From: an uncultured bacterium
Lineage (GTDB): Bacteria > Bacillota > Negativicutes > Acidaminococcales > Acidaminococcaceae
Reading direction: 5' to 3'
Length of the DNA stretch: 20,431 bases
Assembly (NCBI GenBank): GCA_905215645.1
Contig: CAJMQS010000036.1
Location: forward strand, 1-20,431
Shown here piece after piece: positions 5,775 through 13,650 of this stretch. The notes below the pieces were generated by a model, which saw only the letters and a list, made by a program, of their open reading frames with translations, made no database searches and was not told the DNA's origin. Positions within the stretch are counted from its first letter, which is position 1. Every line of letters begins with the position of its first letter. Both the position numbers and the translations under genes were made by a program.

Positions 5775-7943
5775 ATGGGAGTTTTTGTGATGAGAAAAAG
5801 CGTATCGAAAAAACTGACCGGGGCCATCCTCTGGACCCTGTGTTTCCAGGCACTGCCTGGAGTGGCAGGAGCCATGCCCACCTACCAGCTCGATGACAGT
5901 ACGGTGACGGTGGACCGGTATGAAGAACCCAAGGCAGAACCGGTGGATATTCCGGCAGGACCGGAGGCACCGGATGAAATCGCCGGGGGCAATACGGCCC
6001 GGACGGCGGATTACGGAACCCTGGGCAAGCGGGATGTGATGACTACGCCCTTCAACATGACCACCTTTACGGAAAAGATGATCCAGGACCGGCAGGCAGC
6101 CAGTGTCAATGATGTGATTGCCAACGATGCTTCTACTACGGACCAGACTCTGTCCGGGGCTTCCCAGGCCTGGAATATCCGGGGCTTCAAATCCACCCAG
6201 CAGGATGTTTCCTTCAATGGACTCTACGGGGTGGCTCCCCGGTTCTATTCCGGGGTGGAAGGCCTGGACCGGGTGGAAGTGCTGAAAGGGCCGGGAGCCC
6301 TGCTTTACGGCATGGCTCCCAACGGCTCTGTAGGGGGCAACATCAACTTTGTGCCCAAACGGGCCAAGGCCGGGGAAAACCAGAACAGCCTGACCCTTTC
6401 CTTCGGGAACGGCCGGCAGTTCGGCCAGGATCTGGATCTGAGCCATCGGACGGAAGATGGGAAGACCGGGGTGCGGCTGAATGTGTTCCACACCAACGGC
6501 AGCACCTCCAACAGCGATGAAAGCATCAATACCAATGCCATGACCCTGGGCATCGATCACCAGGTGGGGAAATCCAAAATGTCCCTGGACCTGGGCTATG
6601 CCTACAACAAAATCGACAACATGCAGTACCGGCTCACTTTCGGATCCGGTTATCTGGGTGTCAAAGATCTGCCTTCTGCAGACCACAACAAAAAGTACGG
6701 TGCCCCGGACACATTCCGGCATGTAACAGAAAAATACGGTATGTACCGGTATGACTACAAATTCGATGACAATGTAAATGCTTATTTTGCCGTCGGAGCC
6801 CGGGAAACCAAGATGGAATATCTGTACAACGACTTCCGGCTCAACGCCAAGGGCACTGCCAGCCTCCGGTACCATGTGAACAACCAGATCAACAAGGCCA
6901 CTTCCATGGAAGTGGGGGTCAAGGATAAATTCCGCACCGGGGAATGGAAGCATGAAGTGACCCTGTCCGCCAACCGCTACAACATGAAACGGTACATGAA
7001 GAACCGGACCGGTTCCTATTTTGCCACCAGCTACGACAACCCAGTGTGGGGTACCAATACCCTGGACCGCTCCTGGCAGGAACCGCTCAACGATGAGACC
7101 ACCCTCAGCGGGATCGCCTTGACGGATGTGATCTCCAATCCGGGAGAGGACTGGACCTTCATCTTGGGGGGCCGGTACCAGAAGGTGAAGCAGGATGTGT
7201 ACACCGGCAGCGCCAGCTATGATTCTGACGCCTGGACCCCTGCCTTCGGGGTGGTAAAGAAACTGGGCAAACGGGTTTCTCTGTATGCCAACTACATCGA
7301 AGGGCTCACTGCCGGGGATGTGGTCAGCGGCGGCTACAAGAACGACGGAGCTGTGCTGTCTCCCTACAAGGCCAAACAGGTGGAAGCCGGGGTGAAGTAC
7401 GACATGGGCAAAGCCCTGGCCACCCTCAGCGCTTTCCAGATCAAACAGAACGGATCCATGGAAAAAGAGGATGTGCTCACTTCCAGCGGAGAAGTCCGGC
7501 ACCGGGGTGTGGAAGCTTCTCTCTCCGGGGAACCGGTGAAGGGGACCCGGCTGTGGGGCAGCCTGATGTACATGAACGCCAAGTACACAGAGGATGCGGA
7601 TTATCAGGGGAACTATGAAATGGGCATCCCCAAATGGACTGCTGTGGTAGGAGCGGAACAGGATATCCACGGCGTGAAGGGCCTGTCTGTGAATACCCGG
7701 GTCACCTATAACGGATCCGCCTATGTGGACCAGGCCAATACAACCAAGGTGCCCCAGTGGTACCGGTGGGATGCGGGAGTGAAGTATGAATTCACCGGCT
7801 TCGGCCATCATCCTATGACCCTTCGGGCCGATGTGTACAACCTGCTGAACAAATCTTATTGGAACGCCCTGAATGGTTCCACCCCGGCTCTGTACCTGGG
7901 GACCGGCCGTACTGCCCTGGTTTCGCTGGAGATGAAGTTCTAA
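5775..7943 (+). CDS. TonB-dependent outer-membrane receptor, FhuA/siderophore type
   Basis: A 722-residue ligand-gated beta-barrel that imports iron chelates or similar large ligands through the outer membrane. A signal peptide (about 1-33, ending GVAGA) is followed by a likely TonB box DSTVTVD (41-47). The plug domain (about 85-195) shows WNIRGF (133-138) and RVEVLKGPGALLYG (166-179); the barrel fills the rest and ends TGRTALVSLEMKF, with the terminal Phe recognised by the BAM machinery. The overall pattern resembles ferrichrome-type receptors. Start ATG 5775 has AGGAG at 5761-5765; in-frame TTG 5748 overlaps tonB and lacks a site. The ligand cannot be read from sequence. Confidence 0.92.
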   Translation: MGVFVMRKSVSKKLTGAILWTLCFQALPGVAGAMPTYQLDDSTVTVDRYEEPKAEPVDIPAGPEAPDEIAGGNTARTADYGTLGKRDVMTTPFNMTTFTEKMIQDRQAASVNDVIANDASTTDQTLSGASQAWNIRGFKSTQQDVSFNGLYGVAPRFYSGVEGLDRVEVLKGPGALLYGMAPNGSVGGNINFVPKRAKAGENQNSLTLSFGNGRQFGQDLDLSHRTEDGKTGVRLNVFHTNGSTSNSDESINTNAMTLGIDHQVGKSKMSLDLGYAYNKIDNMQYRLTFGSGYLGVKDLPSADHNKKYGAPDTFRHVTEKYGMYRYDYKFDDNVNAYFAVGARETKMEYLYNDFRLNAKGTASLRYHVNNQINKATSMEVGVKDKFRTGEWKHEVTLSANRYNMKRYMKNRTGSYFATSYDNPVWGTNTLDRSWQEPLNDETTLSGIALTDVISNPGEDWTFILGGRYQKVKQDVYTGSASYDSDAWTPAFGVVKKLGKRVSLYANYIEGLTAGDVVSGGYKNDGAVLSPYKAKQVEAGVKYDMGKALATLSAFQIKQNGSMEKEDVLTSSGEVRHRGVEASLSGEPVKGTRLWGSLMYMNAKYTEDADYQGNYEMGIPKWTAVVGAEQDIHGVKGLSVNTRVTYNGSAYVDQANTTKVPQWYRWDAGVKYEFTGFGHHPMTLRADVYNLLNKSYWNALNGSTPALYLGTGRTALVSLEMKF

Positions 7944-7970
7944 GGGGCAGTGGCATACACCAACAGCCCC

Positions 7971-8136
7971 GGTCAACGGTCAGCTGTCAACGGTCAACGG
8001 CTGAAGGAAGCCGGCCAGGCCGGCATTTGAACGGCCGTAAAACGGGTTCAGAGGATATCTGCTTTTGTAATTTCAAAATCAATTTGCAAAAATTGATTCC
8101 CATCGGCCGCTGACTGTTGACCGCTGACAGTCAGGG
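7971..8136. repeat. Heptad-repeat intergenic element with inverted arms
   Basis: The left arm is a tandem 7-bp repeat: GGTCAAC, GGTCAGC, TGTCAAC, GGTCAAC (7971-7998), then GGCTGAA. The right arm carries the same heptad inverted: GCTGACT, GTTGACC, GCTGACA, GTCAGGG (8109-8136). In between are a GCCGGCC/GGCCGGC palindrome (8010-8024) and a perfect hairpin AATCAATTT-GCAA-AAATTGATT (8077-8098). No coding potential is seen. It could be a small non-autonomous mobile repeat or an mRNA-structuring spacer; it lies inside the uptake operon. Confidence 0.6.
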
Positions 8137-8180
8137 GGTGTTGCATATGTTCCTTACGTGCAGCACCTCCTTTTTCTTTT
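8134..8180 (+). terminator. Intra-operon terminator/attenuator before the permease genes
   Basis: GGGGGTGTTGCA (8134-8145) pairs with TGCAGCACCTCC (8159-8170), 12 bp including two G-U pairs, followed by TTTTTCTTTT. This is a good intrinsic terminator between receptor and permease genes of one pathway, so it probably lowers rather than abolishes downstream expression. Confidence 0.75.
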
Positions 8181-8188
8181 AGGAGGTG
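8164..8188 (+). promoter_or_regulatory. Anti-Shine-Dalgarno hairpin, alternative to the terminator
   Basis: CACCTCCT (8164-8171) is the exact complement of AGGAGGTG (8181-8188), the ribosome-binding site of the next gene, across a loop of T and C. The same CACCTCC is the 3' arm of the upstream terminator, so the two structures exclude each other. Whether a signal switches them is unknown. Confidence 0.6.
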
Positions 8189-8194
8189 AATCTT

Positions 8195-9187
8195 TTGCCT
8201 TTGAAACAACTTTTTTGGGGGATCCTGTTGGCGGGGCTGGTCCTGGGACTGGGCCTGTTTTCCCTGACAGTGGGGGCTCGGGATATCCCTTTATCCACCA
8301 TCCTGGCCTCATTTTCCGCTTATGACGGGGAAAATTTCCAGGAACTGATCATCCGTACCCTGCGCTGGCCCCGCCTTTTGGCGGCGCTCCTTTGCGGCAG
8401 CAGCTTTGCCGTGGCCGGAGCTTTGATGCAGGGCATCACCAACAATCCCATGGCCAGCCCTTCCATCCTGGGCATCAATTCTGGAGCCAGCTTTGGCATG
8501 GCTCTGGCCATGATCCTGCTGCCGGAAGCTACCCTGAACCAGGCGGTGGGCTTTTCCTTCCTGGGGGCTGCCTTCGCCACTGGGATCATCCTGCTGGTGG
8601 CCAGCCGACTGGGGGGCAAAGCTACTCCGGTGTACCTGGCTCTGGCCGGCACCGCCATCAGTGCCATTTTTACCGCAGCCACCCGGATGCTGGTGGTGTT
8701 CTTTGATGTGGCCCAGGACTTGAGCTACTGGACTGCTGGCGGTCTCAGCGGCATCCGTCTGGAACAGATCTTCCGGGTGGGGCCCTGGACCCTGCTGGGA
8801 CTGGGTATCGCCTTGGCCATTTCCCGGCAGGTGACCCTCCTCAGTTTCGGGGACGAAGTGGCTGTGGGCCTGGGTGCCCAGCTGGGAAAGATCCGGTTCC
8901 TGGCGGGGGCCGTGGTGCTGCTTTTGAGCGGTTCCGCGGTGGCTTTGGCCGGCCCCATCGGCTTTGTGGGCTTGGTGACGCCCCATATGGTCCGGAAACT
9001 GGTGGGCATCGACTACCGGGTGGTACTCCCGGCTTCCGCCCTGGCTGGCACCCTGCTGGTGCTGCTGGCGGACATTGGCGCCCGGCTGGTGAATCCTCCT
9101 TATGAGACGCCGCTGGGGGCCATTACCGCCTTGATCGGAGTACCCTTTTTCATGGTCCTGGCCAATCGGGAAAGGAAGGGTGTCTGA
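8195..9187 (+). CDS. FecCD-family ABC permease (first)
   Basis: A 330-residue inner-membrane permease of the BtuC/FecCD/FhuB family, about nine to ten helices, moving iron-siderophore or cobalamin-type ligands. Family segments: RTLRWPRLLAALLCGSSFAV then AGALMQGITNNPMASPSILG near residue 60-95, GPIGFVGLVTPHMVRKLVG in the C-terminal half (loop that contacts the ATPase), and YETPLGAITALIGVPFF near the end. The start is placed at TTG 8195, 8 nt after AGGAGG (8181-8186); an in-frame GTG at 8186 lies inside that site. Its stop overlaps the next ATG by one base (TGATG), indicating coupling. Confidence 0.9.
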   Translation: MPLKQLFWGILLAGLVLGLGLFSLTVGARDIPLSTILASFSAYDGENFQELIIRTLRWPRLLAALLCGSSFAVAGALMQGITNNPMASPSILGINSGASFGMALAMILLPEATLNQAVGFSFLGAAFATGIILLVASRLGGKATPVYLALAGTAISAIFTAATRMLVVFFDVAQDLSYWTAGGLSGIRLEQIFRVGPWTLLGLGIALAISRQVTLLSFGDEVAVGLGAQLGKIRFLAGAVVLLLSGSAVALAGPIGFVGLVTPHMVRKLVGIDYRVVLPASALAGTLLVLLADIGARLVNPPYETPLGAITALIGVPFFMVLANRERKGV

Positions 9188-10224
9188 TGGCAAATCTTCT
9201 GCAGAAAACCACTGGCCGGCACAAGGGGAAGGGACGGTTCCTCCTGTCCTTTGCTTTCCTGATCCTGGCCACTGTCCTGATGTTCTATGTCCATCTCCGC
9301 ACCGGTTTCGCCCATCTTTCGGACCGGGAACTGTGGCAGGTCCTCTTGGGAGGAGGTACAGAGGCTCAGCGGCTGACTGTATTCGATTTCCGGATGGTCC
9401 GGTCCCTCCTGGCTGTCCTGGTGGGCGGCGGTTTGGCTATGTCCGGGGCGCTGTTCCAGACCATTTCCCGGAACGAATTGGCCAGCCCCAGTCTCCTGGG
9501 CGTCAATGCCGGTGCCGGCCTTTTTGTGATGCTGCTGATCTATGCCCGGGATACCAGCACCCCCAGCCCCTTCTGGCAGCTGCCTCTGGCGGCGGTGGCG
9601 GGAGCGGCCCTGGCGGCTCTCTTGATTTATCGGCTGGCCTACCGGAAGGGACGGACCCTGTCTCCCTACCGGCTGGTGCTCACGGGGATTGCCCTGACGG
9701 CCGGCATCCACGCCCTCCAGCTGCTGCTGGTGGTCCGGCTGGACCCTCAGAAATTCCACATCGTCAATACCTGGATCATCGGCAGCCTGTCCGGAAATAC
9801 TTGGATCCATGCAGCTGCCCTGGCCCCTGTGGTATTGCTCTTGGGACTGCTGCTCTGGAGCCGTTCCATGGACCTGAACTTGCTGAGCCTGGCGGACGAA
9901 ACGGCCATTGGCCTGGGACTTCCCATCAACCGGGCCCGGTTCCTCTATCTCATGGCCGGGGTGGTCCTGGCGGCGTCCTGTGTGGCCATCGGAGGAAATA
10001 TCGGGTTCGTGGGCCTCATCTGTCCCCATATCGCCCGGCGGCTGGCGGGAGCGGATTTCTTTCGGCTGCTGCCCTTTACGGCGGTGCTGGGATCTCTTTT
10101 GGTCTTGGCTGCGGACTGGGTGGGAAGGGTGATCATCGCCCCGGATGAAATGCTCCTGGGGATTGTGATCTCCATCCTGGGGGCTCCCTATTTTCTGTAC
10201 ATCCTGGTACGGACCCGAAAATGA
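9187..10224 (+). CDS. FecCD-family ABC permease (second)
   Basis: A 345-residue second permease of the same family; the pair forms the heterodimeric membrane channel. After a short basic N-terminus comes the first helix (about 17-36), then FRMVRSLLAVLVGGGLAMSG with ALFQTISRNELASPSLLGVN, and in the C-terminal half IGGNIGFVGLICPHIARRL, followed by the ADWVGR and LGIVISILGAPYFLYIL segments that close the family fold. ATG 9187 overlaps the stop of the first permease gene; AAGGAAGG lies just upstream. Its own stop overlaps or adjoins the ATPase gene. It is clearly diverged from its neighbour, as usual for FecC/FecD pairs. Confidence 0.92.
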   Translation: MANLLQKTTGRHKGKGRFLLSFAFLILATVLMFYVHLRTGFAHLSDRELWQVLLGGGTEAQRLTVFDFRMVRSLLAVLVGGGLAMSGALFQTISRNELASPSLLGVNAGAGLFVMLLIYARDTSTPSPFWQLPLAAVAGAALAALLIYRLAYRKGRTLSPYRLVLTGIALTAGIHALQLLLVVRLDPQKFHIVNTWIIGSLSGNTWIHAAALAPVVLLLGLLLWSRSMDLNLLSLADETAIGLGLPINRARFLYLMAGVVLAASCVAIGGNIGFVGLICPHIARRLAGADFFRLLPFTAVLGSLLVLAADWVGRVIIAPDEMLLGIVISILGAPYFLYILVRTRK

Positions 10225-10244
10225 ACCTTGGAAAGGAGTTATCC

Positions 10245-11036
10245 ATGGAATTGCATATCGAAGATCTTTCCACCGGTTATGGGGAGAAGGCCATCAGCCA
10301 ACATTTGACGTTTCCTATCCCTTCCGGTCAGATCACGGCCCTCATCGGGGCCAATGGCTGCGGCAAATCCACTCTTTTGAAGACCATCTGCCGGATCATC
10401 CCGCCTCTGGGAGGTACGGTGAAGCTGGGAGGAAAATCCCTCTGGGACTATGACAGCCGGCAGCTGGCCCGGAAAGTGGGCATCCTGCCCCAGAATCCTT
10501 CGGCTCCCGGAGAACTCACCGTCCGAGAACTGGTGATGTATGGACGGGCACCTTACCATGGTCCCTTTTTTTCCCGGGGCAGCCAGGAGGACCGGGACAT
10601 TGTCCAGTGGGCCCTGGAGGAGACGGACATGGCGGAATTTGCCGACCGGAATGTAATGGCTCTTTCCGGGGGCCAGCGGCAGCGGGCTTGGATCGCCATG
10701 GCCATTGCCCAGACCACGGACATCCTGTTCTTGGACGAACCCACCAGTTTCTTGGATGTGGCCCACCAGATGGAGGTGCTGGAACTGGTCCGCCATCTCA
10801 ATGAAGCCTACGGCAAAACCATCATCATGGTGATCCATGAACTGAATGAAGCGGCCCGGTTCGCCCATCATCTCATTGCCATGAAGCAGGGGAAGATCCT
10901 TTATCAGGGAAGCCCGGAAGAAGTGTTCCACCAGCAGATGCTCCGGGACATCTTTGGCATCGATGCAGAACTGATCCAGGACCCCCGGACGGGACGGCCC
11001 CTGTGCATTCCTTATTCCCGGGCTCGGAAGAGATAA
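10245..11036 (+). CDS. FecE/FhuC-type ABC transporter ATP-binding protein
   Basis: A 263-residue ATPase that powers the two permeases. Motifs in order: Walker A GANGCGKST (about residues 38-46), Q-loop LPQNPSAP, signature LSGGQRQR, Walker B DILFLDEP with the SFLD D-loop, and the switch histidine in MVIHELNEA. The C-terminus (residues 220-263) fits the FecE group. ATG 10245 is chosen because AAAGGAG (10232-10238) stands 6 nt upstream; another ATG at 10221 overlaps the previous stop (ATGA) but has no site. The binding-protein gene follows after 9 bp. Confidence 0.93.
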   Translation: MELHIEDLSTGYGEKAISQHLTFPIPSGQITALIGANGCGKSTLLKTICRIIPPLGGTVKLGGKSLWDYDSRQLARKVGILPQNPSAPGELTVRELVMYGRAPYHGPFFSRGSQEDRDIVQWALEETDMAEFADRNVMALSGGQRQRAWIAMAIAQTTDILFLDEPTSFLDVAHQMEVLELVRHLNEAYGKTIIMVIHELNEAARFAHHLIAMKQGKILYQGSPEEVFHQQMLRDIFGIDAELIQDPRTGRPLCIPYSRARKR

Positions 11037-11045
11037 GGGGGGCCT

Positions 11046-12158
11046 ATGAAAATCGGATTGCACAAAAAAATGGCAGTATGCGGCTGCCTCCTGCTCCTTA
11101 TCAGCCTGTCTGCTGGCTGCGGACAGACCCGGCAGCCTGCGGAAACCGGGAATCTGTCTCCGGCGGTCCAGAAAGCACTGGCCCGGGAAGACACCCAAGA
11201 AGCCATTGACCGAGAATTTGCCAAACGGATGGAAAGCCAGCTCCAAGGGGCCAGAAAATTGGTCCAGAAGGACGGGGACCGGATCCTGGTGAAACACAAA
11301 TACGGCACCACAGTCATGCCGAAAAATCCCCAGCGGATCGTGGTCCTCCGGCTGGAAGATCTGACGGAAGCCCTGGGAGTTCCGGTGGTGGGGGCCAATT
11401 ACACACCCCGGACCTATCTCTACGACCGGCTGGAACAACGGGGAGTGCCCCTGCTCCACGTGAATGACGAAACCAAGACCGTCAACTATGAAGAAGTCCA
11501 GGAGGCACAGCCGGACCTGATCCTTCTCCGGGATTCCTTTGACCAGGGAGTCTACGAGAAATTGAGCCGGATCGCTCCTGTCGCGGCTTTCAACATCCGG
11601 AAGGAAGAGACGGCTCTCTTGGCCCTCGCCATGGCCCTGGGGCAGGAGGAGCGGGGAATCGCTCGGCTGGAAGAATTCTACGGGAAGGCCAAAACGTATC
11701 GGCTGGGGCTCCATGCGGCTATGGGGGACGGAACCACTGCTTTTCTCCGGGTCATGAACCGGGAAGTGCGGTTATATCCCTATTCTAAAAACGACATCAA
11801 CCGGTTCATGTATGACCTTCTGGACCTGAAGCCTTCGCCCATGGTGCTGGCGGCGGATCACAGCACCACCAATAACGCCATTTCTCTGGAGTGGTTGCCG
11901 GACCTGCAGGCGGATTATCTGCTGGTCAGTACAGGCTATGGAGCCAGCAGCGGAGAAAACGGGAAGATAGCCGAAGAAAATTACAAGAAGCTCCAGGAGG
12001 ATGCCCTGTGGAAGAGCATCCCGGCCATCCGCCAGGGCCATGTCCATGTAGTGGATACAACAGTATGGAATGCCCACGGCATCATCGCCAAGGAACTGGC
12101 CATGGAGGAAATCTATCGGACCTGGGGATCTGCCGGGACGGGATTGTCAAGAAAATAA
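11046..12158 (+). CDS. Iron-chelate ABC transporter substrate-binding lipoprotein
   Basis: A 370-residue periplasmic binding protein of the class III (FecB/BtuF) type. The lipobox LSAGC puts the lipidated cysteine at C25, anchoring it in a membrane. A long charged N-terminal extension (about 26-80, with ALAREDTQEAIDREFAKRME) precedes the binding domain, which starts at KYGTTVMPKNPQRIVVL and shows the two lobes with EEVQEAQPDLILLRD and WKSIPAIRQGHVHVVD, the latter typical of the family. ATG 11046 follows an AAGGGGGG stretch. It is the last gene of the uptake set. Substrate not readable: siderophore, haem and cobalamin all possible, iron chelate favoured by the FhuA-like receptor. Confidence 0.88.
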   Translation: MKIGLHKKMAVCGCLLLLISLSAGCGQTRQPAETGNLSPAVQKALAREDTQEAIDREFAKRMESQLQGARKLVQKDGDRILVKHKYGTTVMPKNPQRIVVLRLEDLTEALGVPVVGANYTPRTYLYDRLEQRGVPLLHVNDETKTVNYEEVQEAQPDLILLRDSFDQGVYEKLSRIAPVAAFNIRKEETALLALAMALGQEERGIARLEEFYGKAKTYRLGLHAAMGDGTTAFLRVMNREVRLYPYSKNDINRFMYDLLDLKPSPMVLAADHSTTNNAISLEWLPDLQADYLLVSTGYGASSGENGKIAEENYKKLQEDALWKSIPAIRQGHVHVVDTTVWNAHGIIAKELAMEEIYRTWGSAGTGLSRK

Positions 12159-12226
12159 AAAAAGGATAGAATTAAAGTTGCTGCATGAGTGTGGTATTCA
12201 CATAGGCAGCAGCCCTTTATTCTATC
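12159..12226. terminator. Long hairpin before the DUF441 gene; terminator in the minus direction
   Basis: GATAGAATTAAAG (12165-12177) pairs with CTTTATTCTATC (12215-12226) with one bulged T; GCTGC (12180-12184) pairs with GCAGC (12209-12213), and TGTG with CACA close the top. Read on the minus strand, the hairpin is followed by seven T (12157-12163), an intrinsic terminator for leftward transcripts. Read on the plus strand, it ends 4 nt before the DUF441 Shine-Dalgarno and lacks a T-run, so it may act as a 3' stabiliser for the iron operon or a leader structure. Confidence 0.6.
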
Positions 12227-12242
12227 TGGAAAGGAATTTTCT

Positions 12243-12704
12243 ATGCAGAATCTTCAACCTTACCTGATTTTGGGCGCCATGGCCCTGATCGGATTCGTAT
12301 CCCACAACAATACGGTCGCCTGGTCCGCAGTCCTCCTGATGATCCTGAAAGTGGTGCTGCCCCAGGACAAACTGCTGTTTTTCGGCGGCCACGGGCTGAA
12401 CTGGGGAGTCATCGTCCTGACCGCCGCGATGCTGACGCCCATCGCCACGGGGAAGCTGGGCATAGCCGATATCCTCAACGTGTTCAAGACCCCTATGGGG
12501 ATCGCTTCCCTGCTGATGGGGTGTATCGTGGCTCTTTTCGGCCGGTGGGGGGCTGAACTGATGACCGCCGATCCGGAAGTGGTAGCGTCCCTGATGGTAG
12601 GGACCATCATCGGGGTGGTGTTCTTCAAGGGCGTGCCGGTTGGTCCCCTGATCGCCAGCGGGATCCTTTACTGTTTCATGAAGGTGTTCCATTTTTTCTT
12701 TTAA
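12243..12704 (+). CDS. DUF441 family membrane protein (YeaL-like)
   Basis: A 153-residue protein with four to five hydrophobic helices, matching the DUF441/YeaL family of unknown function. Family features seen: GFVSHNNTVAWSAVLLMILK (residues 17-36), WGVIVLTAAMLTPIATGKLG (54-73), LFGRWGAELMTADPEVVASL and the near-terminal FFKGVPVGPLIASGIL (127-142). Length is normal. ATG 12243 follows AAGGA (12231-12235) by 7 nt; an in-frame upstream TTG/GTG extension is not supported. It may be read from the iron operon or from an unseen promoter. It faces metQ1 convergently across a shared terminator. No function should be assigned. Confidence 0.88.
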   Translation: MQNLQPYLILGAMALIGFVSHNNTVAWSAVLLMILKVVLPQDKLLFFGGHGLNWGVIVLTAAMLTPIATGKLGIADILNVFKTPMGIASLLMGCIVALFGRWGAELMTADPEVVASLMVGTIIGVVFFKGVPVGPLIASGILYCFMKVFHFFF

Positions 12705-12742
12705 AAAAATGGGGGCTGTTACACAGAACGTGCAACAGCCCC
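12704..12742. terminator. Bidirectional terminator between DUF441 gene and metQ1
   Basis: GGGGCTGTT (12712-12720) pairs with AACAGCCCC (12734-12742), with an inner CAC/GTG. On the minus strand the stem is followed by TTTTTTTAA (12709-12701), so it ends the metQ1 transcript. On the plus strand TGTTTCCTTTATTT follows, a weaker terminator for the DUF441 gene. Confidence 0.88.
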
Positions 12743-12750
12743 TGTTTCCT

Positions 12751-13599
12751 TTATTTCAAATAATCAGGCCGGATCCAGATCTTGCTTTGGGTTTCCATGA
12801 ATTTCTTGAATTCCGGGGATCTGTAGGCTTCGATCAGGTCCTTGACCCAGGGCTGGTCCTTGTTCTTCTCCTGGATGCTGAGGCACATCCGCATCCGGGG
12901 GTTCATGGTGTCCGCGGATTCCGGGAACAGGGCAGAACTGAAATCGATCTTGGCATTGTAGGCGTCGGATCCTCTGAGGACGATGTAAGCAGCATCAGAA
13001 CGGATATTGGCGATGGTGGGGCCCTTCATCTCCCGGAACTGGAGATGTTTGGGGTTTTCTACGATATCGGCTTTGGTGGCCTGGTTCTTGTTGATGGAAG
13101 GATTCAATTTGATCCAGCCCAGCCGTTCCAGCAGCTGGTAGGAACGGGCCAGGTTGGAGGCGTCATTGGGGATGATCACCGTGTCTCCATCGGCAACCGC
13201 ATCCAGGGAAGTCTTGCTGCCGGCATAAAGGCCGGTAGGGACGGTGGGAATCTCAAGCACTCCGATCAGATGGGTCCCCTTGCTGGCATTGATGGCATCC
13301 AGCCAATTGGGATTGGCATCCATATGGAAATCGATCTGGCCTTCTTCCAGGGCCATTTCCCGCTGCACCGAATCTTTGATGCCCACGGCTTCCAGTTTAT
13401 AGCCTTTTTTCTCCAGGAGAGGTTTGATGCCGGCTTCAAACAGGTCGGATGTAGCTGTGGGCATCCTGCGGTATTTCAGGACTTTGGCCGAGCCAGCAGG
13501 AGCTTCCGCCGTTTTCTTGGAGTCGTTGCCGCAGCCGGCCAGGAGACCGGCGGTGACGGCGGACAGAGCCAGGACCATCAGTAATTTTTTCCATTTCAT
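12751..13599 (-). CDS. NlpA/MetQ-family substrate-binding lipoprotein (paralog 1)
   Basis: A 282-residue binding protein of the MetQ family for an ABC importer. Signal peptide with lipobox LLAGC (lipid on C23). The mature part follows the family plan, with VPTGLYAGSKTSLDAVADGD, IPNDASNLARSYQLLERLGW and VENPKHLQFREMKGP. The usual FQH segment of the methionine pocket is replaced by DANPNW, and the INTTYA-type segment by LRGSDAYNA. It aligns without gaps over the last 242 residues with the paralog at 16258-17130, about two-thirds identical by hand. ATG 13599 follows GAGGTG. No permease or ATPase adjoins it, so it probably shares the MetN/MetI-like transporter of the larger operon. Confidence 0.9.
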   Translation of the reverse strand: MKWKKLLMVLALSAVTAGLLAGCGNDSKKTAEAPAGSAKVLKYRRMPTATSDLFEAGIKPLLEKKGYKLEAVGIKDSVQREMALEEGQIDFHMDANPNWLDAINASKGTHLIGVLEIPTVPTGLYAGSKTSLDAVADGDTVIIPNDASNLARSYQLLERLGWIKLNPSINKNQATKADIVENPKHLQFREMKGPTIANIRSDAAYIVLRGSDAYNAKIDFSSALFPESADTMNPRMRMCLSIQEKNKDQPWVKDLIEAYRSPEFKKFMETQSKIWIRPDYLK

Positions 13600-13650
13600 G
13601 AAGATTCACCTCTTGTTTCTTTTGTTTTCCTTTCTGCAAAGAGAAAGGGT

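Noticed and set aside
7944..7970. Terminator right after the receptor gene (GGGGC/GCCCC)
   Set aside because: Only 5 bp of pairing and no T-run; the real terminator is at 8134-8180.
5697..7976. A 759-codon open frame on the minus strand opposite the receptor gene
   Set aside because: It mirrors the receptor frame; Gly/His/Pro-rich composition without domain logic, and the plus-strand frame has signal peptide, plug and barrel.
8186..8194. GTG start for the first permease gene
   Set aside because: The GTG lies within the Shine-Dalgarno AGGAGGTG; TTG at 8195 has correct spacing.
13626..13650. CCTTTCT/AGAAAGG hairpin between HIT and metQ1 genes as a terminator
   Set aside because: It has no T-run on the minus strand, so it is at most a weak processing or stabilising hairpin.
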